Assembly: GCA_003598085.1 (NCBI GenBank)
Contig: QZKU01000019.1
Coordinates: 13,394 to 77,393 of the forward strand
Length of the DNA stretch: 64,000 nucleotides
Source of the DNA: Candidatus Abyssobacteria bacterium SURF_5
Lineage (GTDB): Bacteria; Abyssobacteria; SURF-5
Direction of reading: 5' to 3'
A program made the position numbers and the translations under genes. The notes under the pieces are model-generated. The model saw nothing but the letters and a program-made list of their open reading frames with translations, was not told the DNA's origin and searched no databases. Below are positions 53,829-63,258 of this stretch, one piece after another (position 1 is the stretch's first letter; each line of letters starts with the position of its first letter).

Positions 53829-53878
53829 ATTTGCGATCAGGAGACGCTGCTCAATATTTGATGAAGGAGGTGAATCGA

Positions 53879-54079
53879 TTGGCAGAAGGAACAGTAAAAT
53901 GGTTTAGCGACCAGAAAGGTTTTGGGTTTATCACCCAGGACAACGGACCAGATGTGTTCGTGCATCATGAGTCAATAAACGGAAGCGGGTTCAAAACCCT
54001 GTCCGAGAATGACCGCGTCCGTTTTGATACGGTCCAGGGCCCGAAGGGTCTGAAGGCAGTAAACGTGGAGAAACTGTAA
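53879..54079 (+). CDS. Cold-shock protein (CspA family)
   Basis: 66 residues from TTG 53879, chosen because AAGGAGGTGA lies 5 bp upstream and the product has the standard Csp length. [19 protein letters not shown] and [10 protein letters not shown] contain the RNP1 and RNP2 nucleic-acid-binding motifs. It binds single-stranded RNA or DNA as a chaperone. An upstream in-frame start would place the terminator of the leader inside the reading frame and is rejected. A terminator follows at 54105. Confidence 0.93.
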   Translation: MAEGTVKWFSDQKGFGFITQDNGPDVFVHHESINGSGFKTLSENDRVRFDTVQGPKGLKAVNVEKL

Positions 54080-54104
54080 GAGTCTTCATCTTATCTGCGC
54101 AAAT

Positions 54105-54135
54105 CCCGCATCGATTCGTTTCGATGCGGGGTTTT
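54105..54135 (+). terminator. Intrinsic terminator after the cold-shock gene
   Basis: Perfect 10-bp stem CCCGCATCGA (54105-54114) with TCGATGCGGG (54121-54130), 6-nt loop, followed by GTTTT. Confidence 0.8.
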
Positions 54136-54227
54136 CACTTTATCCCGCAGCCGAAGGGCCTAAAACCGCATCGCGCGGGAAAATTACATCCCCACAACCC
54201 GGAAATGTCTCCCGGCAAGAAGAGATC

Positions 54228-56057
54228 ATGAAGCGCAACGACATAAGAAACATAGCGATCATAGCGCATGTCGACCACGGCAAGACAACCCTTGTTGACG
54301 GCATGCTGCGGCAGGCGGGTCATTTTCGCGAAAACGAAACCATAGCGGAACGCGTGATGGACAACCTGGACCTCGAGCGCGAAAAAGGCATCACCATCAT
54401 GGCTAAGAACACCGCGGTCGAATACAACGGCGTGAAAATAAACATCGTCGATACGCCCGGCCACGCCGATTTCGGAGGCGAAGTCGAGAGGACAATGAAG
54501 ATGGTGGACGGCGTGTTGTTGCTGGTGGACGCATCTGAGGGTCCTCTGCCGCAAACCAGGTTTGTTCTTAAAAAGGCTCTCGAACTGAATCTGCCCTCGA
54601 TTGTTGTCATCAACAAGATAGACAGGTCCGACGCCAGAATCAAAGAAGTGATCGACGAAATCTATGATCTGTACATCGATCTTGACGCCACCGACGAACA
54701 ACTCGGCTTTCCGATTATCTATACAAACGCAAAAGCCGGCGCCGCGACCTTGGAGATCGGGCGGAACTCGGCCGACTTGAAATCCCTCTTCGAACTCCTG
54801 CTCGAGGCAATTCCTGCACCGGTCGGAGATAAGGAAGATGTTCTGCAGATGCTGGTCGCAAATATCGATTATAACGATTACATCGGCAGGCTTGCCGTCG
54901 GGCGTATCTTCTCCGGAACAGTCACCGTCGGCGATCAGGTCGCCATGATCAACAACGCCGGCGATATCATAAAAACGAAGATAACCTCCATCTATACGTT
55001 CTCGGATCTGAAAAAGGTGAAAACCGACTCTGCCTCGGCCGGTGAAATCGTTGCGCTGGCGGGACTCGAAGGCATAAACATCGGCGATACCGTTACCGAC
55101 AAGGAGCAACCGAAGCCGTTAGCCAGGATCAAGGTGGATGAGCCGACCATCTCGATGATCTTCTCCGTCAACAACTCGCCGCTCGGCGGAAGAGAGGGCA
55201 GGTTCGTTACGTCCCGCAACATCAGAGAGCGGCTCGAAAAGGAATTACTCTACAACGTCTCGATAACCGTGGACTTTTCCAATCCCGATGCCTTCAGGTT
55301 GAGCGGGCGCGGAGAATTGCAGTTGGCCATCCTGGTCGAGATGATGCGCCGCGAAGGGTATGAACTCTCGGTGTCGATGCCGGAAACAATAACCAGGACG
55401 ATCAATGGCGTCCTGCACGAACCGATGGAATTGCTGCTCGTTGATATTCCGGAAGAGTACGTTGGCCTGGTGACACAGCAGCTCGGCCTGAAAAAGGGAC
55501 GAATGCAAAAGATGCGCTATGGCGACAATGGACGCGCCAGGCTTGAATTCAGAATCCCATCGAGAGGGTTGATCGGCTTCCGTTCGCAGTTCCTCACCGA
55601 CACCCGCGGCACCGGATTGTTGAATCACTTGTTCGACGGGCATGAACCGTGGCACGGCCCGATATCCAGACGGCAGACCGGTTCCCTGGTGGCCGACCGT
55701 GAGGGCAAGGCAACAACCTACTCATTATTCCGACTGCAATCGAGGGGCACCCTCTTTATCCGCGAGAACACGCCCGTCTATGAAGGCATGATCGTCGGCG
55801 AAAATTCGAGAAGTGACGACATCGATGTCAATGTCATCAGAGAAAAAAAGCTGACCAATATGCGGGCCGCCGGCTCGGACGAGGCCCTGCAACTGGTGCC
55901 GGCAAGAATACTGAGCCTCGAGGAGTCTCTCGAATTTATCAAAGAAGACGAACTGGTCGAGATCACCCCCCAATCCATCCGCCTGCGCAAAAGAATCCTC
56001 CAGGCCAACAAAAGACCCAGAACGAAAACCAAACCAACCAACGGCACTCTCGACTGA
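54228..56057 (+). CDS. typA: Ribosome-binding translational GTPase TypA/BipA
   Basis: 609 residues. G1 [15 protein letters not shown], switch [17 protein letters not shown] and NKIDRSDA form the GTPase site; EF-G-like domains II, III and V follow, and the TypA-specific C-terminal domain contains [19 protein letters not shown]. It binds 70S ribosomes and assists 50S assembly or stress adaptation. AAGAAGAGATC precedes the ATG. It follows the cold-shock terminator, though no clear promoter of its own is visible. Both neighbours are stress-linked. Confidence 0.97.
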   Translation: MKRNDIRNIAIIAHVDHGKTTLVDGMLRQAGHFRENETIAERVMDNLDLEREKGITIMAKNTAVEYNGVKINIVDTPGHADFGGEVERTMKMVDGVLLLVDASEGPLPQTRFVLKKALELNLPSIVVINKIDRSDARIKEVIDEIYDLYIDLDATDEQLGFPIIYTNAKAGAATLEIGRNSADLKSLFELLLEAIPAPVGDKEDVLQMLVANIDYNDYIGRLAVGRIFSGTVTVGDQVAMINNAGDIIKTKITSIYTFSDLKKVKTDSASAGEIVALAGLEGINIGDTVTDKEQPKPLARIKVDEPTISMIFSVNNSPLGGREGRFVTSRNIRERLEKELLYNVSITVDFSNPDAFRLSGRGELQLAILVEMMRREGYELSVSMPETITRTINGVLHEPMELLLVDIPEEYVGLVTQQLGLKKGRMQKMRYGDNGRARLEFRIPSRGLIGFRSQFLTDTRGTGLLNHLFDGHEPWHGPISRRQTGSLVADREGKATTYSLFRLQSRGTLFIRENTPVYEGMIVGENSRSDDIDVNVIREKKLTNMRAAGSDEALQLVPARILSLEESLEFIKEDELVEITPQSIRLRKRILQANKRPRTKTKPTNGTLD

Positions 56058-56269
56058 GGGCTGAATCAGGGATCATCGTGAGGCCATCCAGCTGATCCAC
56101 ATTCCCTTTCAGTCTGCGTGTATCCTTTCAAAAAGAGTCTTCTCGATTTGGCGACGACTCTTGAAATTCCACCAAGCGCGGGGATCGGTGTTCCGCGGCA
56201 CTTCGAACCTTAGAATGCCAGATTGGCCGGTTTGCGGAATTGCCCCGCATTTTTGCAAACAAATTTCCA

Positions 56270-56297
56270 TTGACACAACGAATATTTATGATAAAAT
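56270..56297 (+). promoter_or_regulatory. Promoter of the three-repeat secreted protein
   Basis: Perfect TTGACA (56270-56275), 16-bp spacer, TAAAAT (56292-56297), giving a leader of about 140 nt. The earlier part of the 56058-56444 gap holds only a weak AAGAGTC/GACTCTT inverted repeat near 56140. Confidence 0.55.
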
Positions 56298-56444
56298 TAT
56301 TTTCTAATCTCTTCCGTTCGGCAATTGGCGCGACTCACACTTTCCGCGAAAGGAGGAACCGGCCCTTTCACGTCACGTTGTTTCACGGCTTTTTCTGATC
56401 CCCTTTCACTATGGCCGCAGGAATCTGAAAAGGGAGATACTGCC

Positions 56445-58517
56445 ATGACTAAGATATTCTTTCTCCAGCTGCGCGCTCTCGTCCTTCACTCATCACTATC
56501 AACTGTTGTCGCTGTCTTTTTGATGTTCTGCGGCGGGTCTGCCGTAGCCGAGACCCAGAGTTATGATTTTGTTATTGCCGCATTTGAGGATGACACCTAT
56601 AGCAGCAGAGGGATCACTCCTCAAAACAAGGTCTACAGCTATGAGCAATGTATTGGCACGTGGGGCGGTTTTAAATTCAGTTCCTACTGGAGATGGGATT
56701 TGGGCAGCGCATTTCCAAGCGCAATCCCCAAAAATGCGGTTATCAGAAAAGCCTATCTGGAACTTACCGGCTGCTTCAATTCAACGGTTCCTGTGAAGAG
56801 CACTTTCCGGGCGCTCGTGCCGGATGGCAAGTGGGAAAAGAACGGCACGTATCCCGGGTTCCATGAAAATAATTATTCGGCCTATGGGCTTGATAGTATC
56901 CCCGTTATGGGGACACAGATGGACTGGTACCTGGCCGATGATTGGACGTGGTTGTCCGTTCACCGCAGCCCCGACATTTCGAATCTGGTCCAGCGATTTG
57001 TCAGCGACGAGAGATACGATCCGGCCGTTCCGGATAAAAGCTACTTTGGCCTGAGGTGTTATTTTATAGAAAGTTATGGGGCCAGTTCAGCGTATCGCAG
57101 AGCATATGCACAACTGGATCCTGATTATTATGATCCTCCTCTTGCTCCTATTGCCGACTATCTCTTGCCCAGATTGCATGTCGAATGGGATGATGAGGAG
57201 GCGCGGGAAAATCCAGAAGGAGACGAGTCAACTGACGTTTTTCAAGTCGCTGACATACATGACGATACTTTCCTGATCTGGGGGCCGTGGGATGGCAACG
57301 GCAACTACTACAATGATAACGGGTACTATTACACGGGTTGTACTCAGTATGATTATGAGCACCAGATTAACGGCCGCCTTGATTTGAACTGCGCCCGCTG
57401 GAGATGGATACTTGATCCAATAACGCGTGGAGCTGTTATCAAGTCCGCAACTTTGAAGGTAACGGGATGGCATGAACAGCCGCCTTACCCAGCAGGAAGC
57501 TTTCCTCCCGGCCCGGGGTATCTTGATCTTTCAGTTTCTCACCTTGTTCCGGACGGGATTTGGGACAACAAAACCGGCGACGGTTTCGAAGATTACGGCA
57601 TGTGCCTGCTGCCCAACGGTATACCCGGATTCGGAAATGTTACGGAGGAGATTCTCCCGATAATACCCGAGTGGACCGAATACACACTACCCCACAATTT
57701 AGGCAGCTTGGTGCAGAATTTTGTGAACAGCACGTGGGACGACTCTTATAATTTCTTTAATCTTCTTGAAGATCGCCATTATGAATACGCAAAAGGCGAT
57801 TATTTTGGGTTGGCTTGCGGGACAGGCGGATGGAAAGACAACGTTTTTCAAGGTCTTACCAGACTCTCTGTCACTTGGGCTCCTCGTGAGTTCTTCAGCG
57901 CAACATACTATATGAAAAACGAGACCGAGGGAGATCTGGTGGATCAAGAGGATAGAGATGATTATGAAGATACTTTTTCGGACGGCATCAACAATAATGT
58001 GTATTCAGAAACAGTGCAAATCGGGAACGGAAAAAAGGGGTACTGGAGGTTCGGTTTGAGCGTTCCCAAGTACGCCGTTATTCAGAAGGCGTCTCTAATA
58101 TACACGATCCCCGAGGGATCGTTCCAACTCGAAAACCCGGTTTTTAATACTCTTTATGCCCATTGTTGGGGCTGGCACGAGAACACTGGATGTACCACTT
58201 GGCACGGAAGCGCCGGCTTCAGGAAAGAATTTTTAACGGGCACCGGCACAAATGTGAGCTGTTATCCGACGGCAGCTTATCTTGAAGCAATTTGTCGCAA
58301 TACCCGCTCGACGACGGAATACGAAAGTTGCACCATCACAGATGATCCTCATAACAGCGTGGACATTACGAAGTTGGTGCAGGCCTGTGTCGACCACGGC
58401 CACTATGAGCCGGGTGAATATTTTGCCATAGCGCTCGACAATGCCACGAATAGTGTCGAAATACCCGAAAATTCGCTGGCCGTTTATGTTGAGTGGCTGA
58501 TGCTGTTCAAACATTGA
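56445..58517 (+). CDS. Secreted protein of three DNRLRE-like modules
   Basis: 690 residues from ATG 56445 (AGGGAGA site). A signal peptide ends near AVAETQS (about residue 34). Three similar modules follow (about 35-235, 250-460 and 475-690), each opening with an aromatic/acidic DDTY-type strand and containing RWDLGSAFPSAIPKNAVIRK, RWILDPITRGAVIKS or RFGLSVPKYAVIQK. These match the DNRLRE/TGF-propeptide-like beta-sandwich found in bacterial surface proteins and carbohydrate-binding proteins. No catalytic motif. Probably extracellular; ligand unknown. Tyr and Trp content is very high. Confidence 0.75.
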   Translation: MTKIFFLQLRALVLHSSLSTVVAVFLMFCGGSAVAETQSYDFVIAAFEDDTYSSRGITPQNKVYSYEQCIGTWGGFKFSSYWRWDLGSAFPSAIPKNAVIRKAYLELTGCFNSTVPVKSTFRALVPDGKWEKNGTYPGFHENNYSAYGLDSIPVMGTQMDWYLADDWTWLSVHRSPDISNLVQRFVSDERYDPAVPDKSYFGLRCYFIESYGASSAYRRAYAQLDPDYYDPPLAPIADYLLPRLHVEWDDEEARENPEGDESTDVFQVADIHDDTFLIWGPWDGNGNYYNDNGYYYTGCTQYDYEHQINGRLDLNCARWRWILDPITRGAVIKSATLKVTGWHEQPPYPAGSFPPGPGYLDLSVSHLVPDGIWDNKTGDGFEDYGMCLLPNGIPGFGNVTEEILPIIPEWTEYTLPHNLGSLVQNFVNSTWDDSYNFFNLLEDRHYEYAKGDYFGLACGTGGWKDNVFQGLTRLSVTWAPREFFSATYYMKNETEGDLVDQEDRDDYEDTFSDGINNNVYSETVQIGNGKKGYWRFGLSVPKYAVIQKASLIYTIPEGSFQLENPVFNTLYAHCWGWHENTGCTTWHGSAGFRKEFLTGTGTNVSCYPTAAYLEAICRNTRSTTEYESCTITDDPHNSVDITKLVQACVDHGHYEPGEYFAIALDNATNSVEIPENSLAVYVEWLMLFKH

Positions 58518-58561
58518 TAATCATTCCTGAATTCTTTAACCGCCTCATTGTCGTTAGGCAT

Positions 58562-58598
58562 GGCATCGCGACTGATTTGTCAGTCGCGATGCCTTTTT
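58562..58598 (+). terminator. Intrinsic terminator after the secreted protein
   Basis: Perfect 14-bp stem GGCATCGCGACTGA (58562-58575) with its complement (58580-58593), 4-nt loop, then TTTTT. Confidence 0.9.
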
Positions 58599-58789
58599 AC
58601 CGATCGTTTCGAACATCACTGGCCAAGCCCGCCTCTTGCGTCAAGTGCAGTTGATCTTTCCCTCCGTTTCCGCTAAATTAAAGGCTGCGTTAGTGACCAA
58701 CTCCAGAACAAGCTTGTATCGTTAACGGCATTTTCGGCTTCTCGTTTGGATCGTCCTTTCTTTGGTACTAAAAAGAGGAATGAATCGAA

Positions 58790-59977
58790 ATGGTTGGAAG
58801 ATGTTATCTCGCACTTGCTGTAGTTTTGGTTTTAATTGCGCCTCTGTTCTCTGTCGCCGCTTACGGACAGGAGCAGGCGCCTGTTTGGGCGGTCGAGCGG
58901 GCGCGGGAGTGGGACATTTTATTCGACGGCACTTCCGGCTGGACCGGCGCCGACGGAATTTATTCGATTCCGCTGTCAGGCGTGGAAGCCCATGGGAGCG
59001 CCGCCGAAACTCACACTATTTTTGTATTCAGCGATACCTTTATTGGGGACGTCGGCACGGATGGCAGGCGGCTGCGGGGGACCACCATTGTCAACAATAC
59101 CGGTGCGCTTCTCCGGAGCGGCGAGCCGGAACCTGACAAAATCAATTTCATCTGGGAAGAAGATGAAGAGGGAAAGGCCGCTGCCTTGTTCGTGCCGAAT
59201 ACTCCCGCCGCTCAGCCGGGCGATTGGTACTGGCTGTGCGATGGCGCGTCGATCGGCGGCAAAATATATCTTTTTGCAATGCGCATGAGGGAAGGCGACG
59301 GCGGCGCGTTCAATTTCGCGGTCGATGGAGTTGCGCTTTTGACATTTTCGCCCGATGCGCCCGACCCGCTCTCTGAATATACAGAAGTTGACACGCCCCT
59401 GTTTTATGTTCCTTCAGACGGTAGAGGCGATATCATCTTCGGGAATGCAATCATGCCGAACACGGTTGAGGCCGAAGCGCCTGCTCCGGACGGATATGTT
59501 TACATTTACGGCCATCAGAATGATCCCTATAGCAAGAGACTGGTCGCTGCGCGCGTTCTGCCGGAACATTTCGACGATTTTTCGATGTGGCGCTTCTGGG
59601 ATGGGTTTGCCTGGTCGCCGGATATCGGCACCGTTGCTCCTCTGGCCGGACGGATCTCCTCCGAGTTCAGCATGAGCCCGTTGCCTGACGGACGCTTCGT
59701 TCTCGTGTTTCAGTTCGACACCTTAAGCGATTATGTCGCCATTCGTGTCGGTTCCACGCCTATCGGGCCGTTCGGACCTATCATAAAGATATGGCTTTGT
59801 CCCGAGCCGGCCCTCGATCCGGACATTTATACGTATAACGCCAAGGCGCACCCTCACCTGTCGCGGCCGGGCGAACTGCTGATCAGTTACAACGTCAACA
59901 CGCTCGACTTCTGGGACCATTTCGCGTATGCCGACATCTATCGGCCGCGGTTCATCCGCATCCGTCTTGGTCTGTAA
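58790..59977 (+). CDS. Secreted beta-propeller-like protein (DUF4185/DUF5005-like)
   Basis: 395 residues with a signal peptide (about 1-26, ending AAYGQEQ). WDILFDGTSGWTGADGIYSI, THTIFVFSDTFIGDV and WYWLCDGASIGGKIYLFAMR recur at blade-like intervals and resemble the five-bladed propeller proteins (DUF4185/DUF5005) related to glycoside hydrolase clans F/J. Acidic residues in DGIYS and SDTF could be catalytic, but I cannot confirm a triad. It follows the strong terminator of the repeat protein and may act with it on polysaccharides outside the cell. Confidence 0.65.
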   Translation: MVGRCYLALAVVLVLIAPLFSVAAYGQEQAPVWAVERAREWDILFDGTSGWTGADGIYSIPLSGVEAHGSAAETHTIFVFSDTFIGDVGTDGRRLRGTTIVNNTGALLRSGEPEPDKINFIWEEDEEGKAAALFVPNTPAAQPGDWYWLCDGASIGGKIYLFAMRMREGDGGAFNFAVDGVALLTFSPDAPDPLSEYTEVDTPLFYVPSDGRGDIIFGNAIMPNTVEAEAPAPDGYVYIYGHQNDPYSKRLVAARVLPEHFDDFSMWRFWDGFAWSPDIGTVAPLAGRISSEFSMSPLPDGRFVLVFQFDTLSDYVAIRVGSTPIGPFGPIIKIWLCPEPALDPDIYTYNAKAHPHLSRPGELLISYNVNTLDFWDHFAYADIYRPRFIRIRLGL

Positions 59978-60016
59978 TCCATTTCGCCGGCGTACCGAAA
60001 ATGATTGGAGGAAAAT

Positions 60017-60781
60017 ATGGACCTCAAGCTGATGGAAGAATTCCTCAATAAATGGAAGAAGTATTTCAAAAACGCAGATCTGCCCTTTGTCTTTTACTAC
60101 TCGAATGATGAAGCATATGCCGAAAACCTGCGCCCGGTCGAGGGGCACGTCTGCATGATCGGCCAGCTCGGCCCTGTCACGAAAGGGAAAATTCTCTCGT
60201 TCTCACAAGAGACCATCGGCTGTTTCGGCGGAGTGCGCTATTCCGGATTTCCCGCCCCGGAATTTCCAAACTTCAAATATTTCCTCTCATACGGGATTCC
60301 GGGCGAGCTCGAAGGCGAACGCTATAAAAAGACGCCAGAACTGGTCGAGCAATATGTGACAGACATGCCGATTGTGCCTGCGGAAGGCAAATATCTTGTA
60401 TTCAAGCGCTGGGACAAACTGACCGAGAACGATGACCCGCAGGCGGTCGTCTTTTTCGCGGCCCCGGACGTTCTTTCCGGCCTCTTTACGCTCGCCAATT
60501 TCCGCACACTCGACCCGCAGGGCGTCATCGCTCCATTCTGTTCCGGCTGCGGCAGCATCATTAGCTATCCGCTGGCCGAGCGAAGCCGGGAAAACCCGCG
60601 GGCGGTCGTCGGGATGCTCGATGTCTCGGCGAGACCGTTCGTTAAAGAGAACATTCTTTCATTCGCAGCGCCGATGAAAAAATTCCTCCAGATGATGAAA
60701 GATATGGACGAGAGCTTCCTGATCACCGGCTCGTGGGATAAGGTTCGCAGGCGTATCGGAAGAGCTAAAACGGGCAAATAA
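60017..60781 (+). CDS. DUF169-family protein
   Basis: 254 residues from ATG 60017, which has GGAGG 7 bp upstream; a TTG at 60005 is part of that site and not used. PFVFYYSNDEAYAE opens the family, and CFGGVRYSGFPAPEF plus FCSGCGSIISYPLAERSREN carry the conserved glycine and cysteine blocks. DUF169 genes are common in anaerobes and archaea; function is not established, though a redox role has been suggested by the cysteines. Confidence 0.82.
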   Translation: MDLKLMEEFLNKWKKYFKNADLPFVFYYSNDEAYAENLRPVEGHVCMIGQLGPVTKGKILSFSQETIGCFGGVRYSGFPAPEFPNFKYFLSYGIPGELEGERYKKTPELVEQYVTDMPIVPAEGKYLVFKRWDKLTENDDPQAVVFFAAPDVLSGLFTLANFRTLDPQGVIAPFCSGCGSIISYPLAERSRENPRAVVGMLDVSARPFVKENILSFAAPMKKFLQMMKDMDESFLITGSWDKVRRRIGRAKTGK

Positions 60782-60821
60782 AGAAGGTCTTGTGCGGGCA
60801 TCGAAGGAAGGAGGGGATCTT

Positions 60822-62078
60822 CTAACTTCTTACAAAGCTGCAAACGGATTCGACGTGCGCCGTGTGCGGAAACATGTCCAGCGGCTTGGCTGTCTCGAGA
60901 CGGTATCCGCCGGCGACAAACATTTTGGCATCGCGCGCCAGCGTGGCCGGATCGCACGAGATATAGACTACTTGACGCGGCGCCATCTGCAAAAGCTTAC
61001 GACGCGCGGCGGTTGATAAGCCTTCGCGGGGCGGGTCCAGCAACACCAATTCAGGTTTGGCGCCCTTTCTTGTCAATAAATCCAGAGCGTCCTCAGCAGA
61101 TACAGGCATTATTTCGACGTTTTTGCGATCAATCAAATTGTGCGCAGCGTCTTCCGCCGCAGACCGATTTGCCTCGACCGCCACAAGTTTTCTCACCTTT
61201 TCCGAAAGAAAGAGCGAAAAAACTCCCACTCCGGCATAGAGTTCAACTGCATAACTGATCTCGGTTCGGCTAATTGCTTTCATTGCCTCGTGGACAAGAG
61301 CGGGCAGCAGGAGTGTATTAGCCTGAAAGAAGGAGTCGGGACCGACGCGAAAGTTTTTACCTTCAACTGAATGATTCGAATACTGCTCCCCCCACAAAGG
61401 GATTATTCGGGAACCCGCTTTGGCGACCGCTCCCGCCACATCCAGACTTTTCTGAAATCTTTCAATCACGTTTGCTTCCGGCGCGACGTTCACATTCAGT
61501 GTCAGAATCACGCGCGCATCCGCATCCTCCGTTATCTGAATTTCCGAAAGCCCGGGTAGAGGATAATCCGAAACAAAAGAGCCGAACTGTTCCAGACACC
61601 GGTTAATTCCATCCGTCAGCATCGGGCAGCTTTTCAGAGGGATAACCTCGTGGCTGCGAGACGTAAAGAAGCCAACCCTGCCTTTGTCATAGTGAAACCG
61701 CACCCTGCTGCGATATCCGGTGTGGGCCGGCGAGGCCGAACAGGAGAATGCCTCCATAGAGCAGATGCCGGCGATGCGTCTCAGCGCCTCTTCCAAGAAC
61801 TGCCGCTTACATTCCAACTGGTGAGGATATGAGAGATGCTGAATCTGACAGCCACCGCAACGCCCATAGTGTGCGCAGAATGGATCGACTCGCGAGGGGG
61901 CAGCATCGATCATTTGACTGATAGTGCCCCATAAAACCCCTTTGCGAGCCGGCGCGACTTCAATCAGCGCTTCATCTCCGGGCGCGCCGTAAGGCACGAG
62001 CACCACCCGGCCATCGAGCCGACCCAGGCCATAACCTCCCGAGACGATTTTCTCTATTTTTATTTTATGTATTTGCAT
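60822..62078 (-). CDS. rlmD: 23S rRNA (uracil-C5)-methyltransferase, RlmD/TrmA family
   Basis: 418 residues. TRAM domain (1-58) is followed by Cys68, 74 and 77 in DPFCAHYGRCGGCQIQH and Cys151, four ligands for a 4Fe-4S cluster. The SAM fold has VELYAGVGVFSLFLSEKV, then LDPPREGLSTAARR, with the catalytic nucleophile in ISCDPATLARD. It methylates uracil at C5 of rRNA (RlmD) or tRNA; RlmD or RlmC cannot be separated by eye. Convergent to DUF169, 40 bp apart. TTGATC and TATAAT at 17-bp spacing precede it. Confidence 0.92.
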   Translation of the reverse strand: MQIHKIKIEKIVSGGYGLGRLDGRVVLVPYGAPGDEALIEVAPARKGVLWGTISQMIDAAPSRVDPFCAHYGRCGGCQIQHLSYPHQLECKRQFLEEALRRIAGICSMEAFSCSASPAHTGYRSRVRFHYDKGRVGFFTSRSHEVIPLKSCPMLTDGINRCLEQFGSFVSDYPLPGLSEIQITEDADARVILTLNVNVAPEANVIERFQKSLDVAGAVAKAGSRIIPLWGEQYSNHSVEGKNFRVGPDSFFQANTLLLPALVHEAMKAISRTEISYAVELYAGVGVFSLFLSEKVRKLVAVEANRSAAEDAAHNLIDRKNVEIMPVSAEDALDLLTRKGAKPELVLLDPPREGLSTAARRKLLQMAPRQVVYISCDPATLARDAKMFVAGGYRLETAKPLDMFPHTAHVESVCSFVRS

Positions 62079-62150
62079 GCTTCCCGGCGATCCGGTAGTG
62101 CGGAATTTGCGCGAATGCGGGGATCGGAAGCGAATGAAATCCTCAAGTAA

Positions 62151-62179
62151 ATTATAAGCTTTCCTTTGTTCTCGATCAA
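62151..62179 (-). promoter_or_regulatory. Sigma-70 promoter of the rlmD gene
   Basis: Minus-strand TTGATC (62179-62174), 17-bp spacer, perfect TATAAT (62156-62151), 73 bp before the start. Confidence 0.65.
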
Positions 62180-62190
62180 TGGGCAGAGCT

Positions 62191-62254
62191 GTGCGAATAA
62201 AATTCGCACCAACCGATGGCGAGCCGGCACGGTAGGGCCGAATTCATTCGGCCA
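62191..62254. repeat. Palindromic intergenic repeat, copy 2
   Basis: GTGCGAAT-AAA-ATTCGCAC (62191-62209) and GGTAGGGCCGAATTCATTCG (62231) continuing to GGCCA at 62254. The latter is identical over 24 bp to 26875-26898. The two modules are in the opposite order to copy 1, with 21 bp between. The surrounding 62079-62382 gap holds no supported gene apart from the promoter. Confidence 0.75.
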
Positions 62255-62382
62255 ATCTCTCGAGATGTCGTCGGTGGTGGCCAGCGCAGTCGCCAGGTAA
62301 AAGAGAAGTCGGGCGGGTCCGACTTTTCGGTCCGACGTGTTTTGCCTGTCAGACCTGCCTTTGGCACGCTGAATAGGCGCGC

Positions 62383-63174
62383 CTAGCGGGGGGAAACTTC
62401 GGGTGGCGCGGCGAGTGACTTTATCAAATTTCTTTTGGCGAAGGGGAAAGCCCAAAAGAGGACGCGAAGCAGATTGAGCCTTGCCGTCATGTGCCAGTGC
62501 AGGCGGCGGCTATGGGCGGCTCTCCATACTGTTTCGGCTACCTCGACCGCCTCGACCCGCACGCCCATCCGTTCGACGCTGAATGCTTTCGTGGCGGCAT
62601 CAGTGATAAGGGGAGTTCTGACATACGGAACGAGGATGTCGCTGACTGTGATCCCGTACTTCCCAAGCTCGATTTCGAGCGCCTCGGTGAGCGCTTTCAC
62701 GGCGTGTTTTGTCGCTGAGTAAACGGCCAATTCGGGAATACCGTAAATTGCGGACGCCGAGCACATGCTTATGATGCGGCTGCCGGGCGTCTGCTTGAGG
62801 TGCGGCAGGCTCGCATGTATACAACTGAGTATCCCTTTGAAGTTGATGTCGACGGTCAAGTGCTGGTCTTCAAGAGTGATATATTCATTTGGGCCCATTT
62901 TTGCGATCCCGGCATTGTTGAAGAGAACGTCCATCCTGCCGCCGGTAGCCTCGGCAAAGGAATGCACCGCCGCCTTCACGCTCGCGGGGTTCGCCACATC
63001 CATCGTTTCTGTGCAACAATTGGTTTCACCTACCTCGGCCTGGAGCGACAGGAGGCCCCCTTCGTTCAGGTCGAAGATGCCGGCGAACCAGTTGCGCTTC
63101 GCAAAGAGAAGAGCCGTTTGCCGCCCGATGCCCGAGGCCGCGCCGGTAATAAAGATGGTCGGTTTTGAAATCAT
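62383..63174 (-). CDS. Short-chain dehydrogenase/reductase
   Basis: 263 residues, excellent AGGAGG site. IFITGAASGIGRQTALLF is the TGxxxGIG cofactor motif, LFNNAGIAKMG the NAG motif, Ser in IISMCSASAIYG and YSATKHAVKALTEA (YxxxK) complete the active site. The C-terminal WHMTARLNLLRVLFWAFPFA is hydrophobic, so the enzyme may associate with the membrane and act on a lipid-like ketone or alcohol. Cofactor preference is not obvious; ASP in FDLNEG favours NAD. Confidence 0.9.
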   Translation of the reverse strand: MISKPTIFITGAASGIGRQTALLFAKRNWFAGIFDLNEGGLLSLQAEVGETNCCTETMDVANPASVKAAVHSFAEATGGRMDVLFNNAGIAKMGPNEYITLEDQHLTVDINFKGILSCIHASLPHLKQTPGSRIISMCSASAIYGIPELAVYSATKHAVKALTEALEIELGKYGITVSDILVPYVRTPLITDAATKAFSVERMGVRVEAVEVAETVWRAAHSRRLHWHMTARLNLLRVLFWAFPFAKRNLIKSLAAPPEVSPR

Positions 63175-63258
63175 TGTGGTTTCCTCCTGGATTCTTTATA
63201 GCAGGTTGCTCTTGTCCAAAAGATCATTCTGGTACGGTCAAGGGTCACAGTGCGTCTC

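Noticed and set aside
62060-62455. 131-residue minus-strand frame between rlmD and the SDR
   Set aside because: Overlaps the SDR 3' end and crosses repeat copy 2 and the rlmD promoter; no ribosome site.
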